Source: JANOSH01 sp031415695 (lineage in GTDB: Bacteria > Actinomycetota > Acidimicrobiia > Acidimicrobiales > Ilumatobacteraceae). Taken from it: a stretch of DNA of 64,000 nt. The notes beneath the pieces were generated by a model. The model ran no database searches. It saw only the letters and a list, made by a program, of their open reading frames with translations, and was not told where the DNA came from. The translations under genes and the position numbers were made by a program. This document shows positions 32,461 through 41,337 of the stretch, piece by piece. The stretch covers positions 124,001 through 188,000 of the forward strand of contig JANOSH010000031.1 of assembly GCA_031415695.1 (NCBI GenBank), given 5' to 3'. Each line of letters begins with the position of its first letter. Within the stretch, counting starts at the first letter, position 1.

Positions 32461-33382
32461 ACCTGCGTAGGGCCAATACTGCGGCGACGTCGGCAACGGC
32501 GGCTGCCCGGCGATGTTTGATGTCGTCGTCGGTGACGCGCAGCGTCAGGTATCCGAGCGCCGCTGTCTGGCGGTCTCGGCGTTTGTCGCTCTCCGACTCG
32601 GTGCGGCCGCCGTGCCACGTGACGTGATCGACCTCGACGATCACGCGCAGGTCGGGCCAGCAGAAGTCCGGATGAATCTCGCGCCCGTCGGGCAGCGCGA
32701 GGCGATACTGACGTTGAGGTGCCGGAAGCCCAGCGCGGGCCATCGCCGACTCGAACGTCAACTCTTCATGAGAGTCGACGGGCGGCAGTTCCGCCTCCCT
32801 CGAAGCCAGAAGCCGGCGTATGACCCCAGCGCCGCTGCGCCCGGGGATCGCGAGCCGTTCCACGTAGGTCAACAGCGTGGGCAGCGTAAACATCTGACGA
32901 TCGAATGCCTGCTCGATAACCGATTCGAGATCGTGCACAGCTAGAACCGTTGCTAGATCGACAACGGTGCGCGGCGGACTTGTGAGAGCGATGCCATCGG
33001 GTCGTTTGACGAGGTCTTCGGGCAGCAACGATTCCGTCCAGTGTGTGGTCACGTTCGTCGTGGCGCGAACCCCTCGGCCGTTGTCAATCGATACATGAGT
33101 CGAACTCGATGCTGGAATCCGCCGGAACTCCCAGATCTTCGCGGCGCTGTGATGCGACACGACACCATTGGTGTGATGGCATGCGATCAACGCTTGTTGC
33201 AACGGCGTGGTCACGACATCGGCGGCAACGAACACGCCGCGATGCTCGCGTGTGAGCCGGCCCGACCGAACAAGATGCCGGATCTGGTGCTCCGTGCATC
33301 CGAGCGTGGCGAGTTCGGCTCCAGTCGCGACTCCGTGGCGATCGACTAGCCAAGCCGACAGTTTGCGTTCGTACGTCCCCAT
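32441..33382 (-). CDS. AbiEi-like N-domain plus DUF559 (Vsr-fold endonuclease-like) protein
   Basis: From the ATG at 33382 (MGTYERKLSAWLVDRHGV) the protein is 313 residues. The N-terminal domain (GVATGAELATLGCTEHQIRH, then RGVFVAA) is the winged-helix AbiEi-like module. The C-terminal DUF559 domain has the acidic motif HPDFCWPDLRVIVEVD and the following WHGG, so the metal-binding acids look intact, unlike the paralogue at 4755. The family is abundant in actinobacteria, with no settled function. The gene is bracketed by two copies of a nested-palindrome repeat in the same orientation, and one overlaps its stop codon. Confidence 0.75.
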   Translation of the reverse strand: MGTYERKLSAWLVDRHGVATGAELATLGCTEHQIRHLVRSGRLTREHRGVFVAADVVTTPLQQALIACHHTNGVVSHHSAAKIWEFRRIPASSSTHVSIDNGRGVRATTNVTTHWTESLLPEDLVKRPDGIALTSPPRTVVDLATVLAVHDLESVIEQAFDRQMFTLPTLLTYVERLAIPGRSGAGVIRRLLASREAELPPVDSHEELTFESAMARAGLPAPQRQYRLALPDGREIHPDFCWPDLRVIVEVDHVTWHGGRTESESDKRRDRQTAALGYLTLRVTDDDIKHRRAAAVADVAAVLALRRLRTPAR

Positions 33383-33451
33383 GACAACCTCGATGCAGCG
33401 TGAGCCGAAAGGAGGAAGTGACAAGACTCTACAGCCTCACGAGCATGCGCC

Positions 33452-33500
33452 GAGCTTTCGCGCAGGGGCGCGCCGACAGCGCGCTACCGCGCGAAAGCTC
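33452..33500. repeat. nested-palindrome repeat, copy 2 (complete)
   Basis: Outer arms GAGCTTTCGCGC and GCGCGAAAGCTC are a perfect 12-base inverted repeat, and an inner GGCGCGC/GCGCGCT hairpin is nested inside. It lies four bases after the stop of the epoxide hydrolase-like gene and upstream of the DUF559 gene. A terminator function on the minus strand is plausible. Confidence 0.75.
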
Positions 33501-33504
33501 GCTT

Positions 33505-34482
33505 TTAGAGTCGGGCTAGCACACCGAGTAACGCGGCGTTGAACGCCTCGGGCTTTTCCTGCTGCGTCCAGTGCCCGGCACCATCGATGAGTGACCAGCC
33601 GCGATAGCCAGGTAGCAGCGACGCCATGGCTTTAATCGACGCCGCGGTGCGCGAAACGACGAAGTCCTTGCTGCCGCCGATAAACCAGCTCGGCATTGTG
33701 AGCCGAGTTGTTGGCAGATCGTGGACCAGGTCGAAGTTGGCGTCGAGGTTGCGGTAATAGCTGATGGGACCGAAGAATCCCGAGTGAGCGAACTGGTCGG
33801 CGTAATGGCGGATGTCGGCTTCGGGCAACCAAGCCGGTAACTCCGTAGGTGCGTCGGCCATCTGGTCGAGCCAGCCTGTTCCTGCCGCGGGCGGCAGCGG
33901 TTCGCCGGCACGAGCCGCAAGCCCGTCGTACGCATCTCCCGAACCGCCCCACAACGTGTTTCGCATAGTGCGGTACGGATTGACTGCCATCTCGGTTTCG
34001 GCTGGCCCCACCTCCTGGAAATACAGCATGTAGAAGTACCGGTCGCCGTAGAGGGAGCGGAACAGATCGGTGGGTCGCATTGGCCAATCGGTGAACGGGA
34101 CACTGACCCCAATCACGGACTTCACCCGTTCGGGGTACAGCCGAGCGAGATCCCACACGATGAGCGCCCCCCAGTCGTGACCGACGAACGTGGCCTGGGA
34201 TTGGCCGGTTTCGTCGACAAGCGCCAACAGGTCGCCAGTGAGCTGCTTAATGCCGTAGTCGGTGACGTTTGTCGGCACACTGCTGTAGCCATAGCCGCGC
34301 TGGTCGGGGGCAATGACGTGATAGCCAGCATCGGCCAGCGGCTCCATTTGATAACGCCAGCTGTATGCGCCTTCGGGGAACCCGTGACTCAGGATGATGA
34401 CCGGGTTGCCCGATTCACCCGCCTCGGTAACCTGCAGGACAACACCATTGACGTGCGCTTCGCGATGTCGAATTTCGGACAT
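33505..34482 (-). CDS. alpha/beta hydrolase, epoxide hydrolase-like
   Basis: The 325-residue protein has the epoxide hydrolase signatures: HGFPE (oxyanion hole), the nucleophile Asp in VGHDWGA, a cap domain with tyrosines and a C-terminal catalytic His in GAGHWTQQE, with an Asp in the SKDFVV loop. The enzyme opens epoxides to diols in the cytoplasm; haloalkane dehalogenase is a less likely alternative. The gene is monocistronic or follows the small Lys-rich gene at 34506. A nested-palindrome repeat immediately follows its stop. Confidence 0.85.
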   Translation of the reverse strand: MSEIRHREAHVNGVVLQVTEAGESGNPVIILSHGFPEGAYSWRYQMEPLADAGYHVIAPDQRGYGYSSVPTNVTDYGIKQLTGDLLALVDETGQSQATFVGHDWGALIVWDLARLYPERVKSVIGVSVPFTDWPMRPTDLFRSLYGDRYFYMLYFQEVGPAETEMAVNPYRTMRNTLWGGSGDAYDGLAARAGEPLPPAAGTGWLDQMADAPTELPAWLPEADIRHYADQFAHSGFFGPISYYRNLDANFDLVHDLPTTRLTMPSWFIGGSKDFVVSRTAASIKAMASLLPGYRGWSLIDGAGHWTQQEKPEAFNAALLGVLARL

Positions 34483-34505
34483 GGCCGAAATGTAGCGCGC
34501 CGCCT

Positions 34506-34835
34506 CTAGAACCGGCGGTCGTTGGTCTTCTTTTTGGGCGGCGCCTTGAATGGGGCTTCGACCAAGATTTCGAACAAGGCATCGTCGGGTTGCTTGGGCT
34601 CGTTCAACCGCTGCAGGTAGAGCTTCAGCGACGCGCGGGCCGGAGCGACGTGCTCGCCACGAAGGCTAACCGAGCGGGCCATGGCATCTTTGGCGCGCTG
34701 TACGCGCTCCTTACGCTTGGCCTTTTCCTCTTCGCTTCGCCCGCCACCAGACGACGGCGCAGCAGCAGCTGGTTTGGCTGCCGGGGCTGCAGGGGTCTCT
34801 TCGGGGGTGGTGGACTCGTCGTCGGCCGTGGCCAT
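34506..34835 (-). CDS. small Lys/Ala-rich hypothetical protein
   Basis: The 109-residue protein has a low-complexity Ala/Pro/Ser N-terminal half. A basic region (EEEKAKRKERVQRAKDAM) follows, then a short conserved-looking block (SLKLYLQRLNEPKQPDDALFEILVEAPF). It ends in a basic Lys/Arg tail. A GGAG-like Shine-Dalgarno sequence precedes the ATG. It could bind nucleic acid, but I see no known domain. Confidence 0.5.
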   Translation of the reverse strand: MATADDESTTPEETPAAPAAKPAAAAPSSGGGRSEEEKAKRKERVQRAKDAMARSVSLRGEHVAPARASLKLYLQRLNEPKQPDDALFEILVEAPFKAPPKKKTNDRRF

Positions 34836-34920
34836 GAGAAATATCTCCGAGATAGCAGGCAGCGTGGGCTGCGTTTGGGTGTCGAAGGATCATAGTTCAC
34901 GAACCCCGTAAGTGACCGGG

Positions 34921-37692
34921 TCAGCTTGGTGTGACGTTTAGCGTTGTGGGCCGTTCGGTGGATCGTTGCGGGAGCGTGATGCGGGGTTTGGGGTTGACGG
35001 CTGGGGTGTCAACGGAGGCATTGGCGAGGTTGAGTTGGTCGAGGGGGTAGCCGGGGCCGGGGCCCATCCAGCCGACGAGGTCGGCGATGATGTGGGTGTT
35101 GGCGCCGCCCGTTCCGATGCGGATGGATCGGTCGGGGCCGAGGGTGGCGATGACGAGGTTGGGCACTGTTTGGCCGTTGGTGAAGTTGAGGTTCGAGGCG
35201 AGGGGCCGCGGTTCGCCGTTGGGCCACGTAACCAGGAAGCCGCTGTTGTCGGGTTGGGTGGCGGTGAGGTTGATGACGGCGGCGGTGGCGCCGTAGGGAA
35301 TATCGCGTGCGAGTGCGAGGCGTATGTCGTTGCCAGCGCCGATGGGCGCTGCAGGTGCGCCGGTGCCGAACCGGGTATCGAGCATCCGTTTCGGCGCGGG
35401 GGTCGCCGTGAACTGCCCGTCCGGGATCGGAGCGCCTGCGATGTAGACACCGAGAACGTCGACGATGACGTGACTGGTACCTGCCGAGTTGAGGACCCAG
35501 ATGCTTCCATCCTCCCCGACGGGTACGACAACCATATTGGCCACGGTCTGACCCCGAGTGAAGTTCAGATTCGAGGTACTAAAGTCATCGGTCGTGAAGT
35601 AACCACTTGGTCCGCGACCGCCAATAACTGCCACATACCCCGTGGTCGAGGGCTGGGTCACGGTTACGTTAAGGGCTACGGCACGCACTAACGACTCTGG
35701 TCGGTACAGGGGTACGCGCATGCCCGATCGTGGGTTCAGCGGAATGTTGTCGTCTCTCGTGTCGACTACGCGTTCGGGAGTGAATGGCACGTAGGCCGTC
35801 CCTCCGGACGACGGCGACGAGTCGGCGTACCAACCAACGACATCGATGAGCACATGAGATTGGCCGTCGGAATTGAAAGCCTTGATCGTGCCGTCCGGAG
35901 CGACCGCAACGGTCACTAGGTTGGGGACCGATTTTCCTGCGGTGAAGTTAAGGTTCGACGCAAGCGGCCGTTGCTGGTCGCCAGCGAACACCGAGAGATA
36001 GCCAGACGCTGTTGGTTCGGTCACCGTAACGTTGGCAACAATTGCGCTAACTCCGCTCTCTGGGATCCAATTGATGCCAGTTACCTTCCAGCGGGCCGAT
36101 TCTCCGGCTCCGAGCTTGCCCGATCGACCGCCAAGCCCCGACCGCGTGTCTACTACTCGGTACGGTGCGAGCGGATGGAATTCGCCATCGTACGGTCGTA
36201 CGATTGCACCATCGGGAATGACAACAACGTTCTGGTAAGGATGTCCGAATGTCACGTCCCGGAACCCGTACGCCGCATCGGGGGGAATCCGGCTATCGGA
36301 AGTCACACCTCCTACGGCCACAGGGTGCGCTTGGAAATGAGGATGTGTCCAGCGGTACACGAAGGGGAAGACCTCGGCCGGATGTCCAACAGCGTTGTGA
36401 GGAAATCTCGACGAGCGGTCGATCGTTATCGTGGCGTCGAGCACGTTGATCGCTACCGGGGTTTCGCATCCGTCGATCGTTCGAAGGGTTATGTGATGGA
36501 CCCCCACTTCTAATGTGGACGGTAGCCAAGCGCGAATCCGTACGTGGGTGCGAATGTTGGTTGGTATTGCTTCGGCCCGGAATGTAGCCGAATTGGCGGT
36601 GGTCCCGTCTCTCGTGACTCCCTGAACCTCCAGCTCCATCATTTGTCCTCGGACGAACGTAGCCGGGATGTTGCCGATGCCTACGGCGAGCGAACCGGGA
36701 GCTTGAATGATGACAATCCATCCGCCGAAATAGGACATGACGATGCGTTTTCCGTCATTTGAGAGTTGCCAATTCCCGAATCCGGGGATGATGGGCACCC
36801 CCGAATACGATCCAATGTAGCGGTGACTGCCGGTCGTCCTGTCCAGAACGTAGGCGCTGCTGTCGGCGTCCAAACCATCGTCACCGATGATAAATCGGGC
36901 ATCGTCGGTGACGGCGTGGACACGAAACGGGTAGCTGGCGATGATCGTCGCCGTCGTAGTGTCGAAAATCGAAGAACCGTCACTGACCCGGATGATCTTG
37001 AACCGGCCGTTGGGACTGCTGGTTTCACGTACGGTTGAGTCGGCGACAGCGATTTGATCAGGACCAACCCGATAGCCGTCGACGCCGTTCGCGTCAAGGT
37101 AGTAGATGGTCAGCCCGTCGTTCGACGCATGGTGGATTGCAGCCCCCGGAGGGCCAGTCAGTTCGTTGAACATGCCGGTCATCACACTGATACGCAAATT
37201 TCGGCTAACGGTTGGTTGGCCATTGGCGTCGGCAATAACAATCGTGGCGTGAACTATTGCTGTGCTGGCTGACAACCCCCACAGGGTTATGTTTTGGAAA
37301 GCTGGCAGCTGAGGATGGGAAGCGGTGGTGCTGGTGCCACTAGCTAGGTCGTGCACCCGCAAATCGCCGTTAGATGTAATGGTTACGAGCTTGAGAAGCT
37401 GTGCATCGCCAGCGGACGATAGGGCACCAGGGTGGGGGATGTTTATGGGGATTCTGGCGGTCAGATCCATCCACTTTAGATCGAATGACGGAGCTACTCG
37501 CCACATGACTCGTTGTCCGTCGGGTGACATTTGCACGTACGTTGGCGTGGTGTCTGGCGGACTGAAGTCGCCCAAATCGACCGCACACGCACTTGATGAG
37601 CCGGCCGCGCCCACAGGCTCGGAAGGAATTGCAGGCGTGATCAAAATCGACACCAAAAAAGCTATTGACACTACCCGCCAAGGTCGCCGCAT
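34921..37692 (-). CDS. secreted surface protein with propeller-like N-domain and three PxRxxDTR repeats
   Basis: The 923-residue protein has a signal peptide (cleavage near AGSS, residue 31). Residues about 40-330 contain repeats like SPDGQRVMWRVAP and TSNGDLRVHDL, suggesting a WD40/TolB-like propeller. A beta-sandwich follows (about 330-500). From about 505 on there are three repeats of 115-130 residues, each starting with RVVDTR, RVVDTR or RMLDTR and containing NLNFT and a HVLIDVVGWY-like strand. These PxRxxDTR modules are frequent in extracellular proteins of Acidimicrobiia. No LPXTG or membrane anchor follows. The gene is followed by the small ABC-independent Lys-rich gene, but not in an operon. 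Confidence 0.75.
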   Translation of the reverse strand: MRRPWRVVSIAFLVSILITPAIPSEPVGAAGSSSACAVDLGDFSPPDTTPTYVQMSPDGQRVMWRVAPSFDLKWMDLTARIPINIPHPGALSSAGDAQLLKLVTITSNGDLRVHDLASGTSTTASHPQLPAFQNITLWGLSASTAIVHATIVIADANGQPTVSRNLRISVMTGMFNELTGPPGAAIHHASNDGLTIYYLDANGVDGYRVGPDQIAVADSTVRETSSPNGRFKIIRVSDGSSIFDTTTATIIASYPFRVHAVTDDARFIIGDDGLDADSSAYVLDRTTGSHRYIGSYSGVPIIPGFGNWQLSNDGKRIVMSYFGGWIVIIQAPGSLAVGIGNIPATFVRGQMMELEVQGVTRDGTTANSATFRAEAIPTNIRTHVRIRAWLPSTLEVGVHHITLRTIDGCETPVAINVLDATITIDRSSRFPHNAVGHPAEVFPFVYRWTHPHFQAHPVAVGGVTSDSRIPPDAAYGFRDVTFGHPYQNVVVIPDGAIVRPYDGEFHPLAPYRVVDTRSGLGGRSGKLGAGESARWKVTGINWIPESGVSAIVANVTVTEPTASGYLSVFAGDQQRPLASNLNFTAGKSVPNLVTVAVAPDGTIKAFNSDGQSHVLIDVVGWYADSSPSSGGTAYVPFTPERVVDTRDDNIPLNPRSGMRVPLYRPESLVRAVALNVTVTQPSTTGYVAVIGGRGPSGYFTTDDFSTSNLNFTRGQTVANMVVVPVGEDGSIWVLNSAGTSHVIVDVLGVYIAGAPIPDGQFTATPAPKRMLDTRFGTGAPAAPIGAGNDIRLALARDIPYGATAAVINLTATQPDNSGFLVTWPNGEPRPLASNLNFTNGQTVPNLVIATLGPDRSIRIGTGGANTHIIADLVGWMGPGPGYPLDQLNLANASVDTPAVNPKPRITLPQRSTERPTTLNVTPS

Positions 37693-37711
37693 CGGTGCAG
37701 CCTACGTGACC

Positions 37712-38266
37712 TCACACGGTGGTGGTGTTGGTAATGCCCTTCTGACTGATGGCATCGAGTTGGCCCCAGGTGAGGCCGGTGGCGTTGAGCACGTCGTCAA
37801 AGGTTTCGTCGGTCACGTCGGTAAAGCCGTGCCGGTTCCTGTAGTTGTAACGCCACCGCTGTTCGTTAATGGGGTAACCCAATCGATGGACTCGCCCGAT
37901 GGCATACACATCCCACGCTGCCGATTGCGCGAGTGTGAGATCGTCGTCGGCCGGTGCCTCACCGAACCCGCCGTCGACACGGTCTTTTGCCCGCAGCAAC
38001 ACTCGACCCAGCGCAAGCGCGGTTGCATCGGCAGAAAACTGGCGGGGCATTTTGGTGTCCTCGAACGCGCCGCTGTCGGCCGTGACAACCCATGCGTCAC
38101 CGTCGGACTTGGCACGGATGCGTGCGAGTGGGCTGGTTTCGTCGATAGCGATTGAGAGATCGCCCGATAGCCCGATGGCTGCAGCAACCTGACCAGCAAC
38201 GCGGGCTATCTCGGCGGCGTCGTAAAAGACGAGAGTGAATGCCTGGGGCGAGACGTATACCGCCAT
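37712..38266 (-). CDS. hypothetical protein in ferritin-like operon
   Basis: The 184-residue protein is soluble with no signal peptide. It starts MAVYVSPQAFTLVFYDAAEI and has alternating strands and helices with a C-terminal helical region containing YPINEQRWRYNYRNRHGF. I recognise no family. Its ATG overlaps the stop of the upstream ferritin-like gene by one base. The three genes 37712-39774 are thus likely one operon. A role as a partner or chaperone of the ferritin-like proteins is possible, but this is inference. Confidence 0.55.
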   Translation of the reverse strand: MAVYVSPQAFTLVFYDAAEIARVAGQVAAAIGLSGDLSIAIDETSPLARIRAKSDGDAWVVTADSGAFEDTKMPRQFSADATALALGRVLLRAKDRVDGGFGEAPADDDLTLAQSAAWDVYAIGRVHRLGYPINEQRWRYNYRNRHGFTDVTDETFDDVLNATGLTWGQLDAISQKGITNTTTV

Positions 38267-39126
38267 CAGCCAGCGGCTGCCGCAGCCAAGGCCTCGGTAG
38301 CAGCAGCGCGAGCGGATGCGGTTTGGGCTTTGATGTCATTGAGGCCCTGCATCGACATCTCGTTGATGTCTTCGATCTCGTCGTTGGTGAACCCGGCAAG
38401 TTCACGGAAGCGTCGGGCAAGGCGAATTGACGACTCGTCGGATTCGGATCGGAATGCGCCGAAACTAAAGAGCTTGTCGACCACCTGTTGGAATTCAAGC
38501 GCCTTCTTGCGACGATCGGGGTCGTTCTCGGTGATCTTGCGCAACCAGTCGCTGCCCATCTTCACGTGGGTTACCTCGTCGGCCAGCATCCAGTCTTCAC
38601 AGAACGCCAGGAACGGATCGCTGCTCAACTCGCCGAATTCCTTCATGGCCGTGAACACATCGATAGCCAAGCCTTCAAGCGCTCGATTGACGCCAGCCAG
38701 CCGGAACACCGGATCGTTGCTACATGCCGCGCTGAAGAGCAACGTGTTCTCGGCAAACTCGCCGATCTCGCCACCCATCCAGTCGCTCAGCTTCACGCTG
38801 ATCTCGACGTGACGCGCTTCGTCCCAGGCCTGGCGGGCCATGTCGAGCTTGAGTTCGAACGGCGCTTCGACGCCGGTCGTGAAATCCCAGCACGTTCGGC
38901 CCGCACCTTCGAGCGCTTGGATCTCGCCGACAAAGATGCCGTGCATCAGTGCTCGTGCGGCGTTGGGAGCGTCCTTGCGAGCCGGGGTGAGCCGGTTCGA
39001 TTTCGAACCCTTGGCCGTGGCCACCATATTGGCATCGGTTCGAGGGTCGCTCTGACGGTCTGCCATGGTGATGAGGTTGAATCGCTCGTCACGGGCTAGG
39101 TCTTCGACAGGGAAAAACTTACGCAT
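38266..39126 (-). CDS. ferritin-like four-helix metal-binding protein (DUF455-like)
   Basis: The 286-residue, mostly helical protein shows two carboxylate-His pairs typical of ferritin-like diiron proteins: GEIQALEGAG and DEARHVE in one half, then LEGLAIDVF and ADEVTHVKMG in the other. Spacing fits DUF455, a family with no clear function. It may bind iron or act as an oxidase or monooxygenase. It is in the same operon as a second ferritin-like protein upstream (13-base gap) and a hypothetical protein downstream (one-base overlap). Confidence 0.7.
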   Translation of the reverse strand: MRKFFPVEDLARDERFNLITMADRQSDPRTDANMVATAKGSKSNRLTPARKDAPNAARALMHGIFVGEIQALEGAGRTCWDFTTGVEAPFELKLDMARQAWDEARHVEISVKLSDWMGGEIGEFAENTLLFSAACSNDPVFRLAGVNRALEGLAIDVFTAMKEFGELSSDPFLAFCEDWMLADEVTHVKMGSDWLRKITENDPDRRKKALEFQQVVDKLFSFGAFRSESDESSIRLARRFRELAGFTNDEIEDINEMSMQGLNDIKAQTASARAAATEALAAAAAG

Positions 39127-39138
39127 GGTCGCCTCCGC

Positions 39139-39774
39139 TCAGTTCGGTGATCCGATTGTACCCGGGCCTGCAATTCCACCGGCCGCGAGCATGATTTTTT
39201 GCAGCTTCGCTTGATGGGCCGTGGCCCGATCGACTTCCTCGTCAGTCTCGATAAGCGACTGAATAAGCATCTCGCCGTCTCGCCAGTCTTCGAACTCGTC
39301 TTGCAACGCAAACTTGAGCGACCGGATAGTCGGTGCGTCCGTAATGGTGCTGGTGTTGTTCAGATGGAACGTATAGGCGGCAATTTTCGCGGGGATGAGC
39401 ACGCGGTACACGCCAACCAGTTTTTCGATGGTGAGCTCTGGTGCTTCTGGCTCGGTCATGGCCTCGATGAAGGCAACCATCTCGTCGTTGGCGGGTTTTG
39501 TGAGCCGCTCGGGGTTCATCTCGCGAAGTTCTGGCAACCGCTTGTGCCATAGCTCGGCGTGCCACGCATGTTTGTAGCAGTGCGTGCCGAGCCGCATTTT
39601 CACATCGAGTTCGGGAACCGTGGCAACCCAGCCGCCGAGGGCTTCGAACAGTTTCATCTCGGTCCATTTGTAGTGGCCGATACGCCGGGCCGATTCGGCA
39701 ACGTCGAAGGAGCCGGGGAGCTCGCGTCGATCCCATGGGGCAAACGGTGCACGCGGTTTGGATGGGTCGGCCAT
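39139..39774 (-). CDS. second ferritin-like helical protein
   Basis: The 211-residue protein is mainly helical with HYKWTEMKLFEALGGW, RLGTHCYKHAWHAELWHKRL and a later DEFEDWRDGEML. The Glu/His pattern resembles a divergent ferritin-like fold, but not all diiron ligands can be assigned. It is first in the three-gene operon. Alternatives such as a purely structural helical protein cannot be excluded. Confidence 0.6.
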   Translation of the reverse strand: MADPSKPRAPFAPWDRRELPGSFDVAESARRIGHYKWTEMKLFEALGGWVATVPELDVKMRLGTHCYKHAWHAELWHKRLPELREMNPERLTKPANDEMVAFIEAMTEPEAPELTIEKLVGVYRVLIPAKIAAYTFHLNNTSTITDAPTIRSLKFALQDEFEDWRDGEMLIQSLIETDEEVDRATAHQAKLQKIMLAAGGIAGPGTIGSPN

Positions 39775-39810
39775 GGGTGCCGATGTTACCCACGGGCTGC
39801 AGTTCGCGCT

Positions 39811-41319
39811 CTACCGGGCGTAGGGCCAGCGCGACGGGAACCCGGCCTGGCGCCAGGCGGCTGCCGCCACTGCGGCGAACACGGCATCGGACCCGTTAAC
39901 CGGTTCGGTGTCGTCGTCCTCGATCGCGACTTCGACCCGGGGCATATCGATGGCGCGTAGAATTCCGAATGAACGGATCGTGAGATCGTGCACGTCACCT
40001 GATTCGGCATCGACGTAGATTCCTTCGCTGCGCACCCAGCCGAGTGCCTGATGGGCGGCCCCGATGCAGTAGCTGCGCAGCACCGTTGCCGACAGTACCT
40101 GGCCGCACCGAACCCGCACATGGATCGTTCCCTCGTCGTCGAGCCAAGCGGTTGCGACGGACCCGTCAGGCGAGGTGATGACGTCGGGACCGTCCCGCAG
40201 CGACGACAACAGCACAGCGGCTTCAGCCCACCCAGCGGCGCGTACGGCTACCGAGGTGGGTGGGCCTGGTACATCGATCTCGATGACGTCGAAGCCCGGT
40301 GCGACCGAGTTGATTGCGGCTGCGATTTCGTCAGTGCGCCGAACATGGACAACACCAGTACCGTCGGTACGAATGGCCGCAGCAAGCGGTGGGCGCTTTG
40401 GTCCGAGTCGCACGACGTCCTCCCGGCTGTAGGCAACTCGCACGGCTTGACTATGTTCGTCGGCGAGACGACGGGCTACCGCAGTAACGTCACTCGCGAG
40501 CTTGCCGCCGAACGCTCCACCGTTGGCGAGCACAGCGACAGGTTCGCCACCAGGCAGACACCACGCTGCATCGGGTTCAAGATATCCCGGTTCTACCCAT
40601 GTGGTCTGCAATTGGCGATGCCACACGCCAGGGATTGGGTCGATGGGCCAGTTGAGCGCCACGGTCGTACGGCGGCCTTGCACCTTGCCCGCAGCGGCGC
40701 GTGCAGCGGTCAACGTCTCGCCGACGAACCATGTGCCCTCGTCGGAACGGGCAGCAACGAGAGCGCCCTCGGGCGCAGTGTCGTCGGCGAAACCGCCTCG
40801 GCCGAGAGCTACCGACGGCGACACCATTTGAGGCGACCGTCCCTCGATCGACGCCCGCCGGTCGGCGAGTGGTCCAATATCACCTGTTCCGTCCGTGACG
40901 CTGGCGGCGGCCTCCATGATTGTCTGCCAGCCAGTACACCGGCACAGATGCGCTAAAAGAGCCTGACCGGGGTTGGCCGGTCGAGCCGACAATCGAACGA
41001 TGATTCCCGGCGTGCAAAAGCCGCATTGACTGGCGCCAGCGGCGCAGAAACGTGTGGCCCACGCATCGGCATCGGCCAACCCCTCGACAGTCGTGATGGA
41101 ACGCCCAGCTATTCGCGCCGCCGGGGTCACGCACGCAACGCGGGGCTGACCATCTACGAGAACCGTGCAGCAACCGCACTGGCCCTGAGGGCTACAGCCA
41201 TCTTTGACCGAGCGGATACCGACGCGGTCGCGCAACGCTTCCAACAATGAGCACCCGTCGTCGGGAACCTTCACAGGCTGGCCGTTGACGGTGAAGGCGA
41301 TCTGCGAAAGCACAGCCAA
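39811..41319 (-). CDS. compact 2Fe-2S/molybdopterin-domain fusion (xanthine dehydrogenase family)
   Basis: The 502-residue protein starts with a complete small-subunit-like Fe-S part (CSPQGQCGCC near 42-51, CGFC and LCRCTG near 99-129). A spacer follows, then a shortened large-subunit-like part: a GGAFGGKLASDVTAVARRLA block and REDVVRLGPKRPP near the middle, and RSEGIYVDAESGDVHDLT and EPVNGSDAVFAAVAAAAWR at the C-terminus. A normal large subunit has about 750 residues; here about 350 remain, and the catalytic GEGG motif is not visible. It may be a degenerate or special-purpose member. It is divergent from the thioredoxin-like gene. Confidence 0.75.
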   Translation of the reverse strand: MAVLSQIAFTVNGQPVKVPDDGCSLLEALRDRVGIRSVKDGCSPQGQCGCCTVLVDGQPRVACVTPAARIAGRSITTVEGLADADAWATRFCAAGASQCGFCTPGIIVRLSARPANPGQALLAHLCRCTGWQTIMEAAASVTDGTGDIGPLADRRASIEGRSPQMVSPSVALGRGGFADDTAPEGALVAARSDEGTWFVGETLTAARAAAGKVQGRRTTVALNWPIDPIPGVWHRQLQTTWVEPGYLEPDAAWCLPGGEPVAVLANGGAFGGKLASDVTAVARRLADEHSQAVRVAYSREDVVRLGPKRPPLAAAIRTDGTGVVHVRRTDEIAAAINSVAPGFDVIEIDVPGPPTSVAVRAAGWAEAAVLLSSLRDGPDVITSPDGSVATAWLDDEGTIHVRVRCGQVLSATVLRSYCIGAAHQALGWVRSEGIYVDAESGDVHDLTIRSFGILRAIDMPRVEVAIEDDDTEPVNGSDAVFAAVAAAAWRQAGFPSRWPYAR

Positions 41320-41337
41320 GACACTACGGTCTCGGAC

